A stretch of DNA of 64,000 nt, taken from positions 8,449,594-8,513,593 of the forward strand of contig NC_048549.1 of assembly GCF_902806685.2 (NCBI RefSeq). Direction: 5' to 3'. Both the position numbers and the translations under genes were made by a program. Positions 9,981-22,612 of the stretch are shown here, in pieces; position 1 is the first letter of the stretch, and each line of letters begins with the position of its first letter. Source of the stretch: Maniola hyperantus (taxonomy: Eukaryota > Arthropoda > Insecta > Lepidoptera > Nymphalidae). The notes under the pieces are model-generated. The model had not been told where the DNA came from. It made no database searches and worked only from the letters and a program-made list of their open reading frames with translations.

Positions 9981-10098
9981 CGTGTTATAAAACATTGAGC
10001 ATTCGCCGTTTTTAAATTTGACGGACAACGAAGGGAACACCCTATACTTACTCAGTCAAAATTTAAAAACGTCTAATGCTCACTATTTTGTGACAAGT
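9981..10098. mobile_element. palindromic MITE-like inverted repeat
   Basis: The arms TGAGCATT..GTTTTTAAATTTGAC and GTCAAAATTTAAAAACGT..AATGCTCA face each other. The match continues outward through CGTGTTATAAAACAT / ATTTTGTGACAAG. Confidence 0.65.
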
Positions 10099-11462
10099 GA
10101 AACCTTGTTTTGTATTAGCGTTGACTTAACACAAATGCCTGAGTAAAATTTTAGTTTTGACTTGGGTACCCACTACCCATATTGTAAAATTATACTTGCA
10201 CCAGTTTCAAACAAAATAAATCTTTCTTAATAAAGAAAGATAAACATTATATTTAAAAGAACGTATATTTTAATAACATAATCGCAAATCACACGATATA
10301 AAAAATTTATACACATTTACGAGTCTCGTATTAGTATCAAAACAGTAATCAAAATTTATCGGCACTATTCACAGAATATATTTCATAAACAATATTAATT
10401 CTGTCATCGGAAAGGTGGTCGTTATAAAACAGCTGTAAAAATCTTAGTTCACAGTCGAAAAATAATCCGCGGGTCGCAATTAAAAACATAAAACACTCTT
10501 AAAATAAACCTGGAACGAAATATCATACAGGAGAAGAGTAATAACATTAAAACTTATACAGTGGGGCAGATGTGCCAATATTCTATTATTACTGGCTTTT
10601 CAACGCGAACCGGCGCAAGCATTCCTGACTATTTCTACATCCCTAAGATGAATCATTAAATAATAAAATCTAAAGCATACTTAATGCGCAACTACACCCG
10701 TACGTTTTATCCGTAACTCCACACTCACACTTTGGCACATGCTAATCAGTACCAGATCCCTCGCGTTACTTCTCAGTCGGACGCGTTGCACACCGACGTA
10801 CCTACTAAAGCAACACCAATACATCAATGGATGATCTAATTGCGAACACGTAAACACACGTCAATGTGTTTGTTACGACTGTAACAATGTGCGTGATTCA
10901 AGCCTGCTTATTAGAAGCACTTTAAACAAAAATACAATCCAATTAGAACACACAGTTTGAATTTGAATTCGGAACGGCTTCGATCTGACATATGGCACAC
11001 TATAAATAAGGGGACTTCCTCACTTGACGCGTATGCCGTTTTAGATATGGACGCGATATTTTAATGCCTAGAACTTATTAACCACAAATGCCATAACGTT
11101 TGATGCATCAGCCTCTACTTTGTTAATGTTGGCTGCGTCAAGAAGATTATTTAGAGGCGTAAATTAGGTTCACGTGCGTTTTAATGCATCCCGCAAGTGT
11201 TAGTGTTCTAGTTCGATAATCTTCAGTGCATGGATCAGTCGGAGATGATTCATGCCTAATGTTCCATTCTATTGTTAGATGGAATATGGCACGCTGAAGT
11301 TGCGCAATGTCCAGTGCTTTGTTACCAATAATTTAGGCGGTCGATAATTAGATTTGCGGTTAAAATCCTTTTGCGAAATCCACGTAGCATTACTCAATAA
11401 CTACGTTTATAAAATATAAATAAAGTTGACTGAATACAAATCAAAATCAGTACAAATAATAA
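10099..11462. other. unique AT-rich DNA with one TATA-like site
   Basis: No gene is recognised. TATAAATA at 11001-11008 resembles a TATA box, but no initiator lies at the expected distance and no open exon follows. Confidence 0.4.
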
Positions 11463-11654
11463 GAAAAACCTCGACTCACTTACTGACTGACTCATCAACA
11501 CCCAAACCATTGCATCTAGAAAGCTGAAGTTTTGCGCAGAAATTCCCTTTATAATTTAGACAAGGAATCAGGTCAGACTTTTTGAAATTGCTATGGGATT
11601 TACTGTCTAATAGGATTTATATTTTCACCACGCAAAGCTGCGGGCGGTCGCTAG
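11463..11654 (+). mobile_element. Helitron H2-like element
   Basis: It opens with TCACTTACTGACTGACTCATC, contains AGAAAGCTGAAGTTTTGCGC, and ends GCAAAGCTGCGGGCGGTCG plus CTAG followed by T. The same order is seen at 17250-17442. Confidence 0.7.
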
Positions 11655-13439
11655 TGTTAATAAAGGTAGATAGAGTCAATCGATGATACTGGCAACAAGA
11701 AACGTTGCAGAAACATTTTAAGAAGGAAGACATGTAAAAGCATCTAAGACTATAATATTTTGATGCTCATCTACTTGTTGTGAAACACTGGGCACTAAAA
11801 ATCGGCAGTAATATAATGCCGCGATCCACTTATAGAAGCTATTTCAACGCAACACATTAAATTTGATCGATCAGAGCTATATTTTTCCTGTTTACCAAAT
11901 ATTTAAGTAACGGCCATAAGTCAGACAGTAAAATAATTCAAATGTGAAAATTCATGAACGCTCATAATGAACTTGGCAGACGACCAAAAAACGTCTTATT
12001 TTCGATGTGGAATCTGGACCAATTTTTATTGCAATGCTTTGAAAAAGAGTGATTCGACCCTCTCAATGACTTAGGTGATATAGAGATGTAATCTATGATC
12101 ATCATAGTTTCTTTGAAAATAATATTATGATTTTTCTTTAAATTCTTTAATAAATTTATTTTATTTGCATAAATCGAAGACCCACAATATTGATATGAGA
12201 TTTTCAAGATAACTTTTCAATTCAAACAACCATTTATTAATTTTCATGTAACCATGAAATTTACCATGTGACATTCAGCAACGGCCGATGACCTTATCAA
12301 AAATAAATAGGAAATCGAAAGGTAATAAAAAGACAAGTGTGTAATAAAAAGACAAATGAAAGATGTAAAGGTTTTCGTCAAACCATTTATAATACTTACA
12401 GCCAAAATTAATATAATCAACCCTTCTTATAATCTGTCGATAAGTTTCTTAGCAACGTTGTTTTTTGACAAAAATTGACAAATAACAATTTTATGAAATA
12501 TGTTATCTAGAGATTATGAATAGGTTGATTTTGGACGAAAATGAATATGGTATCAATCTGAAGAAAATTGCAAATGTGAATCTTGAATCTAAAGAAAAAT
12601 TTGAAATATTAGTACAGTAAAATATATTTTAGCAAAAAAATAATAAGTAAAAATCGAATATATGCATTCAAAAAGAACTAACTAACTATAACTATGAGCG
12701 AATCTAGGTAAGATAAAGCTTCATATAAATTAAGTAAACCATATGGCGGTAAAGAAGTTTAGTTAATTTCAATGAAAGAGTTAAAAGAAACGTTAAATAG
12801 CTATTTACATAATACTGACGAATTTATATTGTTTGTTTTAAATTTTTCTTAGTTCCAAGACTAACTATAACGAGAGTATAATACAGCAATTGCTTTATTT
12901 TTTGTGGAGAGTAATCTCAGGCAATATTCTCCGGAAATTTATTTGCCACTAAATCTATTTAGTTATCTTCCGCACACCCTATTAATATACAATGTTTATT
13001 TCTCCATCGGTCAGTAGTTTATTTATTGCAAATACCACGAGTTTTATTGCGTCTATTCCTATCAATTATTGTATAATAATACGGTCCTCAATAATTTTAT
13101 ATCGCATGGCCAAATTTTTTTTTTGATAGCATTCCTGGGCTGGCGTCAGCATAAAAAACTATAACTACAGCAGTCACTATAAAAAAACGTTTGAGCCTTT
13201 TCACCTATGCTTCTGAACAGAGAGATATCCCACTTTACTAGAGGTGAAGATGTCCCACAAAACTGCGTCTACCTGTTTGGTGAACAAAAGTTCAGTAAAT
13301 TGGCGCAGAATCTTTTACTCTCGCCGTCGATATTATACTGTTACCTTATTTTGAAGCAAGTCATAAGTTAAAGATCCTATAATAATTAATAGGCGTAAAG
13401 GTAAAAATTAATTATTTACTTACCTACTTAAAAGTATAT
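11655..13439. other. unique AT-rich DNA
   Basis: No gene or recognisable repeat is seen. An 81-codon minus frame at 11962-12207 is AT-driven and not convincing. Confidence 0.5.
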
Positions 13440-13557
13440 TGTGTCTGCCAATCCACACTTGGCCCGCGCGGTGGACTATGGCCAAACCCTTCTAACACTG
13501 ATAGGAGACCCGTGCTCTATAGTGAGCCAACTATGGGTTGAGCATGATGATGATGAT
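13440..13557 (+). mobile_element. SINE-A 3' part
   Basis: It contains TGTCTGCCAATCCACACTTG, GGTGGACTATGGCC, GGAGACCCGTGCTC and the tail GATGATGATGAT. Confidence 0.85.
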
Positions 13558-14713
13558 ATTGTGTCACTATGTGTGATAACTAATGTAAAAGATCTCACGC
13601 CGTGAAAATGAAACTGTTGAGAATCTGACTGTGGTCGAGAACGTAGAGCCAAGAAGATCTCCAGACCAACTTTAGGAAATTATAGCGCGCTCAAGTTTTA
13701 CTATACTGCACATACCTACCGACAGGACTCGGTGGAAGGACATCACTTAGCGCACGATGTTGACTGTTGGAAGAAGTAATCAGTGGGGTGATCACGATCC
13801 TCAGGCATGAGGGATTGATTGGTTAAGAGAGAAAAACACTGCATCTCTATGGTATAAAACTCAATGCTACCGAATACTCATAAGACTTATTTCTGTGACT
13901 TGAATCAGTTTTATTGCGTTCATCTGTACTCATTTATAGACGACTTAGATATTCTTTTTTACGATTGGAAGCGCTCTGTTTATTTTCGCTTTTAATTACT
14001 TCTTGCGTAGGCAGTTGGAAATGACAAAAAGCGTTTGACCTAGAATAATTTTAAAAACGCTATAATGAAATCTATTTTAATTTTGCTTCGCAATGGCGCA
14101 TGTTGTTATGATAAATTGAGCAGTTGAAATCACTACTTAAACGTTCATCATCGTTAATAAAGTATGAAATATACAAGTTTTCATTGTTAATATGACTTTC
14201 TAAAATAATCTATTTTTACGTGCAAAGAACTCCTCCGAATAATTTTGTTTTTGACTTGACTAAGTACCTAGGGTACGTACTATATGTTTCAACTAGGTAC
14301 AACTGCCTGACGACCTATATGTTTATCTGAGATTTATTTATTCTACAACTCGAGACTTCATACGCGTGGATTTAACTTTTTAAGAATCCCTTGGGAACTC
14401 TTTGATGTCCCGGAATATAATTTAGTGAATAAGTAGTATAATTTAAAGTAATTATGCCTCTCTTCAGTATATATATGTCATGTGACACAAGTTGGGCAGG
14501 TAGAGGCAAAGGAAAGAGGTATGCGATATAGACTATTTTTATTTATTTATCCTCCATTTGATGTGTTTATTTATTTATTTTTACTTTATATTCCACTTAT
14601 CTGTCGTCTATTTACTGTTTTATTTTATATATATATATACCTAGATTATGTGTATTTACTTTATTTAATTAGTACACCCCTTCCGCTTTCTTTAATTTTT
14701 ATAATATCCTCTA
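13558..14713. other. unique AT-rich DNA
   Basis: No gene is recognised. The 86-codon plus frame at 14482-14742 is made of T-rich low-complexity sequence leading into a LINE 3' end. Confidence 0.5.
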
Positions 14714-14852
14714 CCCTAAGGTTGCCTGGAAGAAATCGCTAGTTTAGCGATAAGGCCGCCTATTGTACATGCTATCTTTGTTATATTATGTCTATTGTTT
14801 TGGTTTTGGTGTACAATAAAGCATATTTTACTTTTACTTACTTTTACTACTC
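14714..14852 (+). mobile_element. LINE 3' end with AATAAA
   Basis: The segment GGTTGCCTGGAAGAAATCGC...TAGCGATAAGGCCGCC forms a small hairpin (ATCGC...GCGAT). It is followed by CAATAAAGC and a TTTTAC-repeat tail. This is a common non-LTR retrotransposon tail in Lepidoptera; I cannot fix the clade. Confidence 0.7.
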
Positions 14853-14992
14853 GTACTTCTACATAAATATTCACGCGGGGTTTACGCACATTTTGACAAC
14901 TTCGAGTGAGCTTAAAAAAATTGCGGCCCATTACCAGGGTTGCTTTAACCTTACCAACCTATAACTAAAATTCAATCTTCGAATTCCAAAGT

Positions 14993-15130
14993 GAATAAAT
15001 AAATAAATAAAATAAAAATCTTTTTTATTCGTATAAACTTTTACAGCTTTTACAAGTACTTACGAATAGTCGGATGCATCTACCACTGGTTCGGAATGCC
15101 TTTCCTACCGAGAAGAACCAGCAAGAAACT
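14993..15130 (-). mobile_element. LINE 3' UTR (CGGTAGGAAAGGC family)
   Basis: On the minus strand it reads GGTTCTTCTCGGTAGGAAAG, CATCCGACTATTCG and a tail of A-rich tetranucleotides. The same family is at 22258, 41930 and 45164. Confidence 0.75.
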
Positions 15131-15775
15131 ATTACTATATAGAAATATTATAACAAACAGATAAATATTATGAAATCGAATGTGCAAGCCATCGATGCGC
15201 GAACTCAAGCCGCCATCAACATTAATGAATGCATCTTCATCCCAAAGATCCAATCAAATCTGCCTGACTCACGAATCGATGCGTTCGCGCGTAACGACCG
15301 TCGGATGCGCCGAAGTGTTCCAGAGAGATTGTAAATATTTCTCTGTTTCAGAACACGACCAAAATAGAATAGAACGCGTGTTTCTAAATCCCCTTTGAAG
15401 ATTACACACGCCGGCATTAGCTCTGGCAAATTACCCTCTAACAAAGATTGTATTAATTACGCGCTCTCGATAGCCCAATGTAAATACTATTTAAATTTAG
15501 AATTCGGCGAGCGTGTGCGCAGCATTTCGACGCCTTATATCTGTCATTTTTATACGGAATCTATCAGATTTTTGTTTTCATAATGCTGTTCTAATCGTTA
15601 CTGACATCCTGCGAGTGTTGACTCGTATGAGATATTGTAGAGCCGTTTTAGTAGGCCACTTTTGACAGTTGTTAAGAATATGTATCTTGTAGTGCAGTAG
15701 TATAATGTTCACAGAAAAATAGATCGAAAATGATGTTTTAGATTTTGAATATAACGATTAATATAGGTACACTTG
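15131..15775. other. unique block, GC-richer at 15180-15560
   Basis: It is non-repetitive and CpG-richer than the flanks, with overlapping short frames on both strands (62-79 codons) and no recognisable domain. It could be a conserved non-coding element or an exon of an unknown transcript. Confidence 0.3.
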
Positions 15776-16030
15776 ACGACCTCCTCACTCCTGGCTAGAT
15801 TTTTAAGTCGGAGGTCCTGGGTTCGTTTTCTGGATGAATAATTTTGGAATCAATAACTTCTAAATTATCTGTGGACTGGTATGGTGGAAGGCTTCGGCCG
15901 TAGCTAGTTACCACCAAACCGAACAAATAAGGGGTAATTAAATTACCATACCCCCTACAAGTTGATCCGCTTCCATTTTGGTGTGACTTACCACCACGTG
16001 AGATCGCAGTCGAGGGCTAACCTAAATAAT
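15776..16030 (+). mobile_element. SINE-B, near full length
   Basis: It contains a B-box-like GGTCCTGGGTTCG, the GGTGGAAGGCTTCGGCCG segment, and an end at CCACGTGAGATCGCAGTCG followed by GGGCTAACC. The A-box region is degraded. Confidence 0.75.
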
Positions 16031-16249
16031 AGCTTACTATAAAGAAATATATTTTTGATGAAGACGTGTCAGTGTTCAGTCAGTACTGACTAGGCTAGGA
16101 GTTATGTAGTACTACGCACTATACTTGTCATTAAGAACAATTTTTTTGGAAGATTGAAACTCGTTTTTGCTTTCAACTTGATGGCCAGTATCAGTAATTT
16201 TACCAGCTTCATAGAACACGACTTTTGTTCGGAATAGCCGTTCCATGGT
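16031..16249. other. unique spacer
   Basis: I see nothing recognisable. Confidence 0.4.
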
Positions 16250-16640
16250 CAGTTTTTTTTTTAATTTTAAATTTTATAGACTAGCGCTTGGCTGCAATTA
16301 GACATGGTAGCAAGTGATGATGCAGCATAAGATGGAGCACACTTGCCTAGAAGATGCCTATTCACTCTTGACTTGAAGGTACCCATATTATAATGGGAGG
16401 GGAAAACTGACGCTGGAAGGGTAGGTATTCCAAATCTTAGCGGTTCGAATTAGAAATGAGGAGGCAAATCGCTTCGTACGTATCCGTGGGATTTTGACTA
16501 TGTACGGGTGCAGACCTTAGCGATCCCTTGCGGTACGATAGTAGAAAGGTGAAGGAGGAACCAGGCAAAAAGATCTTCGGCACACTCTCCAAAATATATC
16601 CTGTAAAATACCGATAGACAACTTTGCACCGATGTTCCAA
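16250..16640 (-). mobile_element. CR1-like LINE C-terminal fragment
   Basis: The minus-strand frames read YRYFTGY..., then NSN, then TAKIWNTYPSS.SFPSHYNMG and TFKSRVNRHLLG before the stop and poly-A (poly-T at about 16252). This matches the end of a CR1/Jockey-type reverse-transcriptase ORF. A frameshift separates the two halves. Confidence 0.75.
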
Positions 16641-17249
16641 ACTTTGAAGATGGCTGTACTGTAGATGTACAATGTGAAGATTAATAAAGTGTAACGATGT
16701 TACACAACGTTTTCATAACAATAGTAACGAATGATGAACATTAATTTTTTTAAACCCGAAAAGTGACTTACGGATTATATTTAACACAATACACAGTAAA
16801 ATTTATGAGCGTAAAAATACAACCCTAAAATAGGTTACGAGAAATACACTTCGGAAATTAAGGAACGAAAATGACATGTTATTAAGAAACATCAACACTC
16901 GACGGTAACAAAAGATAAAGAGGCCGAATTAAGGCGTCGTTCATTATAATACATTTTGCTTAATAGTTGCATTATTTGGGCTTAGGGTGGGTTATCTGAG
17001 TCCGAGATCTGACGATCGCCAGCCGTGATTGTTTCGTTCTGGTACCTGCAGGATGTTTTATTACAAATATATGATTAGCGCGCAGCGTTGTCTGCTAGCT
17101 GCTTGATGTAGTTAAATCTTTCAAATAACTAATCATTTGTTGAGGTACTAACATGTAGTTTAATATGAGGAAAATAACTTTTAAACTTACATAAAATTAA
17201 CCGAAAAATTAGCTTTTAGCTAAAACTTAAATCAGTAGTCAATATTACA
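16641..17249. other. unique AT-rich DNA
   Basis: I see no gene or repeat. Confidence 0.5.
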
Positions 17250-17442
17250 TAAAAATGAACGTACTGACTCACTGATTCATCAACGCCATACCGAACCCTT
17301 GGACCTAGAAAGCTGAAATCATGCAAAGAAATTCCCTATAAGTAAATTAGACAAGGAATAAGGCCAGATATTCCAAAATTCTCACTGGATAGACAATAAA
17401 GATGTACAATTTTCGTCAAGCGAAGCTGCGGGCGACTGCTAG
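17250..17442 (+). mobile_element. Helitron H2-like element
   Basis: ACTGACTCACTGATTCATC opens it, AGAAAGCTGAAATCATGC follows, and it ends GCGAAGCTGCGGGCGACTG then CTAG before T. It is the same family as 11463-11654. Confidence 0.7.
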
Positions 17443-18854
17443 TCTGTAATATTATTATTGCATGAATTTAAAATTCTACTTTTTAAATAATTTTTATAAC
17501 TGTAAGATTTGCAGATTTTACATTTCCGCATAAATACCGATTACCACAAAACAAAACAAAAATCGAGATCACTTCGCTGCACTGATAACCCGAAATTACA
17601 ATACGAAACCCCGTATTAACCTCACAAAAAGCAATAAACCTGCGTGAAATGGTACGAGAGCATTAATTCGATTATCAGATCGAGGTGTGAAGCGAGTTTT
17701 GATGTTTATCTAGGTATAAAGAGGCTATAAGAAATTATTTTAGTGTAAAATAATAAAAAGTCTCATTAGCGATCATTAAGGCCCCGCCTCCGCGATAGGG
17801 GGTTAGATAGGGCCATGTGGGTGATGTTTATTTAGTTTAATGATGGGGTTCTATTTATCACCTGACAGTCGAACGTTACACATTTTGAGTGCAATAAACA
17901 GAGGCTCACAGAATTTGAATGGCTCGTGTTATGTTTTGATGCGATGCATTATCACTCATCAGAAGCAATAGAGTGTCAAAAACTTGTCGTTTTGGAGTTT
18001 TTTTAAGCTCCAAACGAATTTGCGCTGAGCGACGCAGCAGCGCCTTGCTCTATACAAACTTATAATATTATAAACTATATTTACCGCGTCGAACTGCGCC
18101 GCGTTGTACTGTGCCACGTCGCGCAGCGCTGCTCAGGTGCGTTGGGGCCTTTAGATTTAAGGTTACACTTCTGCGCTTCTCCATACAAATATATAACGCC
18201 GATTATTCCATTATTTGTTGTCTGCCAAGCCATTTATACCTAACGATTTATCTCTTCATTATTTATGCCCGACAATACTTAATGAATAATACTAAAATGA
18301 AAAAGTTATGGCTTTTATAGTTCAACTAATTTTGACGAAATTCGATACAAAGTACAAAATACCAGAAAATTAAAGTTTTCGAAGGATTAAAAAATAATAA
18401 TTTACGTGTGTCATCAATTAGTAGTTTTAAATAAATTATAACGAGAGGTCTAAGTAAAGAAATGTGTTTTTTTATATAACCACCACAGCAAGAAATACAA
18501 TAATAATAGGTCTCCTAAAGAGTTTCTTGTTGCCAAATGTTATTTATTAATAAGAGTCACGTAATTATCCCTCAACAAAGGGATAGTCACCGCTTTCAAA
18601 ACCACAGATAATAACTCTAATTAATATTACAATGTAATTATTTTTAACCGCAACAAAATGTATATTTTCTTTTATACTCCATATAATACAAGGTATCCGT
18701 AATTGGAGATTAATTCGATGCTTGTTATAGAGGCATTGGTTTATTTTGTTATTGTTAAAAATACCCATTGTTGAAAAAAAATGCTTTTTATTCTGGCATT
18801 TATAGCTTTAGGTACTCTTCGAAAAAGATTAATATTCAGACTCAATATTGTTGC
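17443..18854. other. unique DNA with a CpG-rich inverted motif pair
   Basis: No gene is recognised. CpG-rich segments around 18018-18050 (GCGCTGAGCGACGCAGCAGC) and 18105-18135 (TCGCGCAGCGCTGCTC) are partly inverted copies and may be TIRs of an old MITE. Confidence 0.35.
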
Positions 18855-18910
18855 CTGTGGACCCACCTAGTGGAGGGTCCTCCAACGCTTCGCTTTCCGG
18901 TGCGAGGTCG
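18855..18910 (-). mobile_element. RTE-type LINE fragment
   Basis: CACCTAGTGGAGGGTCCTCC and CGCTTTCCGGTGCGAGGTCG are the diagnostic RTE 3' segments on the plus strand. Confidence 0.7.
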
Positions 18911-18920
18911 CTGGATTCGA

Positions 18921-18978
18921 ATGAAATCAAAGAGATAGCAAGGTATTTCACAAAAGCCGAAGTCCCGGCTATCATCTA
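18921..18978 (+). mobile_element. degraded Helitron 3' end
   Basis: GAAATCAAAGAGATAGC leads to the hairpin AGCCGAAGTCCCGGCT, then ATCAT and CTAG followed by T. Confidence 0.55.
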
Positions 18979-19286
18979 GTCACTAGATTCTAGTGTAATA
19001 AATACAAAAAAATAAATATGTAGTAATTATGTCGTAAGTATAACATTCATTTATACTGCTTAAATCATCACTTTTATTTTTTCAATTTATTTTTACAATG
19101 CAAATATTTTTTTATTATAATTTTGCGGTTACAGACACAATTCACCCGAGGGCAGAACTTGAAAGATTCAAGTGGAACAATAATTATTACTCGTTACAAA
19201 AGTACTGGATATGTCAAGATAACTTAAAGATATACCTATAATTATTATTTGGATATTTTAATAAGGTAGGAAAGTGATAATAGTAT
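18979..19286. other. unique AT-rich DNA
   Basis: I see nothing recognisable. Confidence 0.5.
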
Positions 19287-19370
19287 TTTTAGGGTTCCAT
19301 AGCCAAATGGAAAAAAGCGGAACCCTTATAGATTCGTCATGTCTGTCTGTCTGTCCGTCCGTATGTCACA
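19287..19370 (-). mobile_element. family G 3' fragment
   Basis: The sequence TTTAGGGTTCCATAG...GCGGAACCCTTATAG is followed by a (GTCT)n stretch, the inverted 3' end of family G. Confidence 0.7.
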
Positions 19371-19607
19371 TCCGCTTTTTTCTATGCTTTTAGAATTAAA
19401 TTAACTTAAAAATATATGCATTTTGGTTTGGTTCACAACATCTGCATCGTCTTTAAATAAAGACGAGAGAGTGTGAAACTAGCTAGTTAAATAAATATTT
19501 TTGATGTTTTTTTGATGTAACTTAATTTATTATTACTTTGCGACTACAATTTTGATCCTACATGAAAAATAAAAATAAAATAAGAGTATTGTTATGGTAC
19601 TGGTATG

Positions 19608-19772
19608 CAGTTCCTCGCGATGTTTTCGTTCACCGTTTAAACAAGTGACATTATACCTAAGTAATTCTTTAAAATACTCATAATATTATTATCTTGGAAA
19701 AGTTAGAGGTGGTACCCGGGATCGAACCTCGAATCCCCCCGACTAGAAGGCCGAGGCTAGGCTATTACCGCT
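19608..19772 (-). mobile_element. SINE-A 5' part
   Basis: On the minus strand it has the tRNA-like A-box (complement of TAGGCTATTACCGC), a B-box inside complement GGGATCGAACC, and the start of the body. The 3' half is missing. Confidence 0.75.
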
Positions 19773-19832
19773 TACTTTTGCTATGTGCTATGCTTATTAC
19801 AGTCGAAATTCGAGATTAAGGAGTCAAATCGA

Positions 19833-20106
19833 CTAAAAAAGCGGTCAATTGCGAGTTGGACTTGCACACGAAGGGTTCCGTACCATCATACAAGAAATAC
19901 ATTACACTTTTCATTTAATTTTATTGTGATGTAACCACAAATTCACGGTTTTGGATTTTTTCCTTTTTTGTGCTATAAGACATTATTACCTGCCAAATTC
20001 CATTTTAGGTCAACAGTAAGTACCCTACCGACAAACCCCTACATACAAACAACAAAGTGATCCTTTAAGAGTTCTTTTTTTCTCTGGAGATACGGAACCC
20101 TAAAAA
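19833..20106 (+). mobile_element. family G element, internally deleted
   Basis: It starts AGCGGTCAATTGCGAGTTGG, has GAAGGGTTCCGTACC near the start and ends GATACGGAACCCTAAAAA. About 180 bp of the body of the 6844 copy is absent. Confidence 0.75.
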
Positions 20107-20352
20107 TCAGTGGCTCTTCTTGCGGACTACCTTGATCCTTGTAAATTTTAACCCTTACAATACACACTTGAAGTTACAATTATCTGTTTGCAGGCAAATA
20201 AGGCATCAATTAAGCTTTCCAGGAGTTTGTTGAGCTCTTTGTACAAGTAGGCGTTAATAAGAGTCATTATTCATACTGATAATAGATAAACTTGATACAG
20301 TTATTATCATTGTAAGCAGGTTTATTTTAGACCAAGCTTGTTTGTTATCACT

Positions 20353-20562
20353 ACACATATTATTATAAATGCGAAAGTGTGTTTGTTTGTTGGTTTGCTG
20401 GTTTGTCCCTCAATCACGTTGCAACGGATCAACGTGAGTTTTTGCATGGGTTTAGCAAAAGACCTGGAGAGTGACATAGGTTACTTTTTATTCCGGGAAA
20501 TCAAAAAGTTCCCACGGGATTTTTAAAAACCTAAATCCACGCGTACGAAGTCGCTCAGCTTG
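20353..20562 (+). mobile_element. Helitron H1, first of a tandem pair
   Basis: The 5' part ATTATTATAAATGCGAAAGTG is followed by TTTGTTTGTTGG repeats and a body with GGATTTTTAAAAACCTAAATC. The 3' end is degraded to GCGTACGAAGTCGCTCAGCTTG, directly joined to the next copy. Confidence 0.75.
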
Positions 20563-20807
20563 TATTATTATAAGTGTGAAAGTGTGTTTGTTTGTTGGTT
20601 TGTTGATTTATCTGTATGTTGATTTGCTGGTTTGTCCCTCAACCACGTCGCAACGGAGCAACGGATCAACGTTATTTTTTGCATGGGTATAGCTAAAGAC
20701 CTGGAGAGTTACCTACATCGGCTACTTTTAACCCGCAAAATCAAAAAGTTCCCATGGGATTTTTAAAACCATAAATCCAAGCGGACGAAGTCGCGGGCAC
20801 CAGCTAG
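20563..20807 (+). mobile_element. Helitron H1, second of a tandem pair
   Basis: It starts TATTATTATAAGTGTGAAAG and ends GCGGACGAAGTCGCGGGCAC, then CAG CTAG before T. The terminal hairpin is intact. Confidence 0.8.
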
Positions 20808-20921
20808 TAGTAATATAAGTAGTTTGACAATAAAATTATTACTGCAGCATGTAATATTAAATGTAAAACTGTTTGCTGAGTTTTTCGTTCAAAATTTTCC
20901 CCCCATTTCGCTTCTGAGAGA

Positions 20922-21056
20922 TCATCATCATCAATCATCATTATCATCAACCAAACGTCCACTGCTGGACATAAGTCTCTTGTAAAGACTTCCACACGCC
21001 ACGGTCTTGCGCCGCCTGAACCCACAGCTCTCTGCCTACCTAGAGATAGATTTTCC
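20922..21056 (-). mobile_element. RTE-type LINE 3' end
   Basis: The (CATCAT)n tail at 20922-20945 is followed by the plus-strand segments ACGTCCACTGCTGGACATAA and CACACGCCACGGTCTTGCGC, the last part of the LINE ORF in inverse orientation. Confidence 0.8.
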
Positions 21057-22257
21057 AAAATAGGTGCATCCTTACATAAACTATAATATCACCTAAATTA
21101 TCAGTCAGTCATTAAAACAACGGTTTTTACTAGTTTAGAAAATTAGAAGATTGCCAAATGATGTTTAATTTTATTCATAACATATTAAGCTCGTTTCAAC
21201 TTAATAACCCAAAAAACAATCGTAAACTTTTTATACAATCATTTTATCGCATTTTATATCTTCGCTCAAAGAGTTACGATATTCCTAGAGCTAAATTAAT
21301 CGCAAGAAAAATTTAACTCTACCTACTCTATCCACGGAAAGAAGTTAGTATACTCTCTTTTTCACGTAATCGAATTTCGTTTTCGAATTGAATTTCGAAT
21401 ATTTTTGAAAACAGGTTCTATAAAATAGAAGTAGGTAATATTATTTTTACTTATAAAATACTATACTATATTATATTATATTGTATTATGATGCCACCGA
21501 ATTCATTTTTTTACCTGCGTTTACTACCTGCATCCGAATGGCATTCCATTATCGATAACGACTTCTGCGGTATTCTCACAACCCTATGGTCGCAATGATT
21601 TATTATCCCGTTCGCACGTTCGTAATGGCCTTAGTATAGGTGGGTATGAGGTTTGCTACTCCATTATCTAACTCAATGTCTATGTTACGGTTAAAAGGCA
21701 CTCAAGTAAGAAAATACTTCTAATTAAATACAATAAAATGCAAAGCAGACAATAAAGCAAACAAATTATAAAAGCATTATCAAATCGTTTAGGACATTAA
21801 AATTCTATTGTAATTTATCAAGAACCTCGCCTTCCCCTTTCTCTAGTGTAATCTTGACAAACTTATACATGCGTCTTATTGGTACAAATTAAGAAAATCA
21901 AAACCTTTATTCCTTTGTAATAAAGAGCTTTTTAGCAGTTCTATTTGTTTAATTACTGGTGGAAACTATGTGGTTTAGTATAATTGGCGTTAAGTGTCTG
22001 TTAAGTTATAATGAAACCATCCGTACACGTTGTATTGTATATGCAATTAGCACTTATTGTATGTAATATGGGTGTAATTTCACGGGCCGGGTTTCTTCGG
22101 GATAGAAGTATAATTAAAGGTTATTAAGGAATTCATGTAATTGTGCCCAATTGAAATGTTAATTAATCATTATTTTTGATCAATGAAAGGTTTGTATTTG
22201 ACTTAAATCTCATTTGATGTTTGGTGATGGTTCAGAAGAGAACCAGTAGGCCATCTT
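21057..22257. other. unique AT-rich DNA
   Basis: No gene or repeat family is recognised. Confidence 0.5.
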
Positions 22258-22351
22258 GCTGATTCTTCTTGGTAGGAAGGGCATTTCGCAACTGCAGTGG
22301 TAGATTCACTTAATGATTCAAAAGCACTTTCAAAAGTTTATTTAAATAAAA
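22258..22351 (+). mobile_element. LINE 3' UTR fragment
   Basis: CTTCTTGGTAGGAAGGGCATT, CAGTGGTAGATTCACTTAAT and AAAAGTTTATTTAAATAAAA match the family at 14993 and 45164 in opposite orientation. Confidence 0.7.
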
Positions 22352-22354
22352 AGT

Positions 22355-22612
22355 ACTAAGCACGGGTCTCCTCTCAGAATGAGAAGAGTTTGGGAATAGT
22401 CTACCATGGTAGCTAAACGCAGATTGGCTGATTTTACTTACCTTTGAGAACATTATGGAGAACTCTCAGGCACGCAAGTTTCGTTATGGCAAGTGATATT
22501 TAATTGCTTTAAAGTTTAAACGCACCGAAAAGATATAAACGCGTGCCCGGGACCGAACCCCAGACCCCCCATTGGACGGCATGACGACTTTCACCGCTAG
22601 GGTGCAATTTCT
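22355..22612 (-). mobile_element. SINE-A, near full length
   Basis: From the tail (AGCACGGGTCTCCTCTCAG) through GAGAACATTATGGAGAACTC to the tRNA-like head (GGACCGAACCCCAGACCCCC, B-box complement), it covers almost the whole family, lacking only the ATG tail. Confidence 0.85.

Noticed and set aside
11001..11008. TATA-box promoter
   Set aside because: There is a single TATAAATA in AT-rich DNA without an initiator at the expected distance or a following exon.
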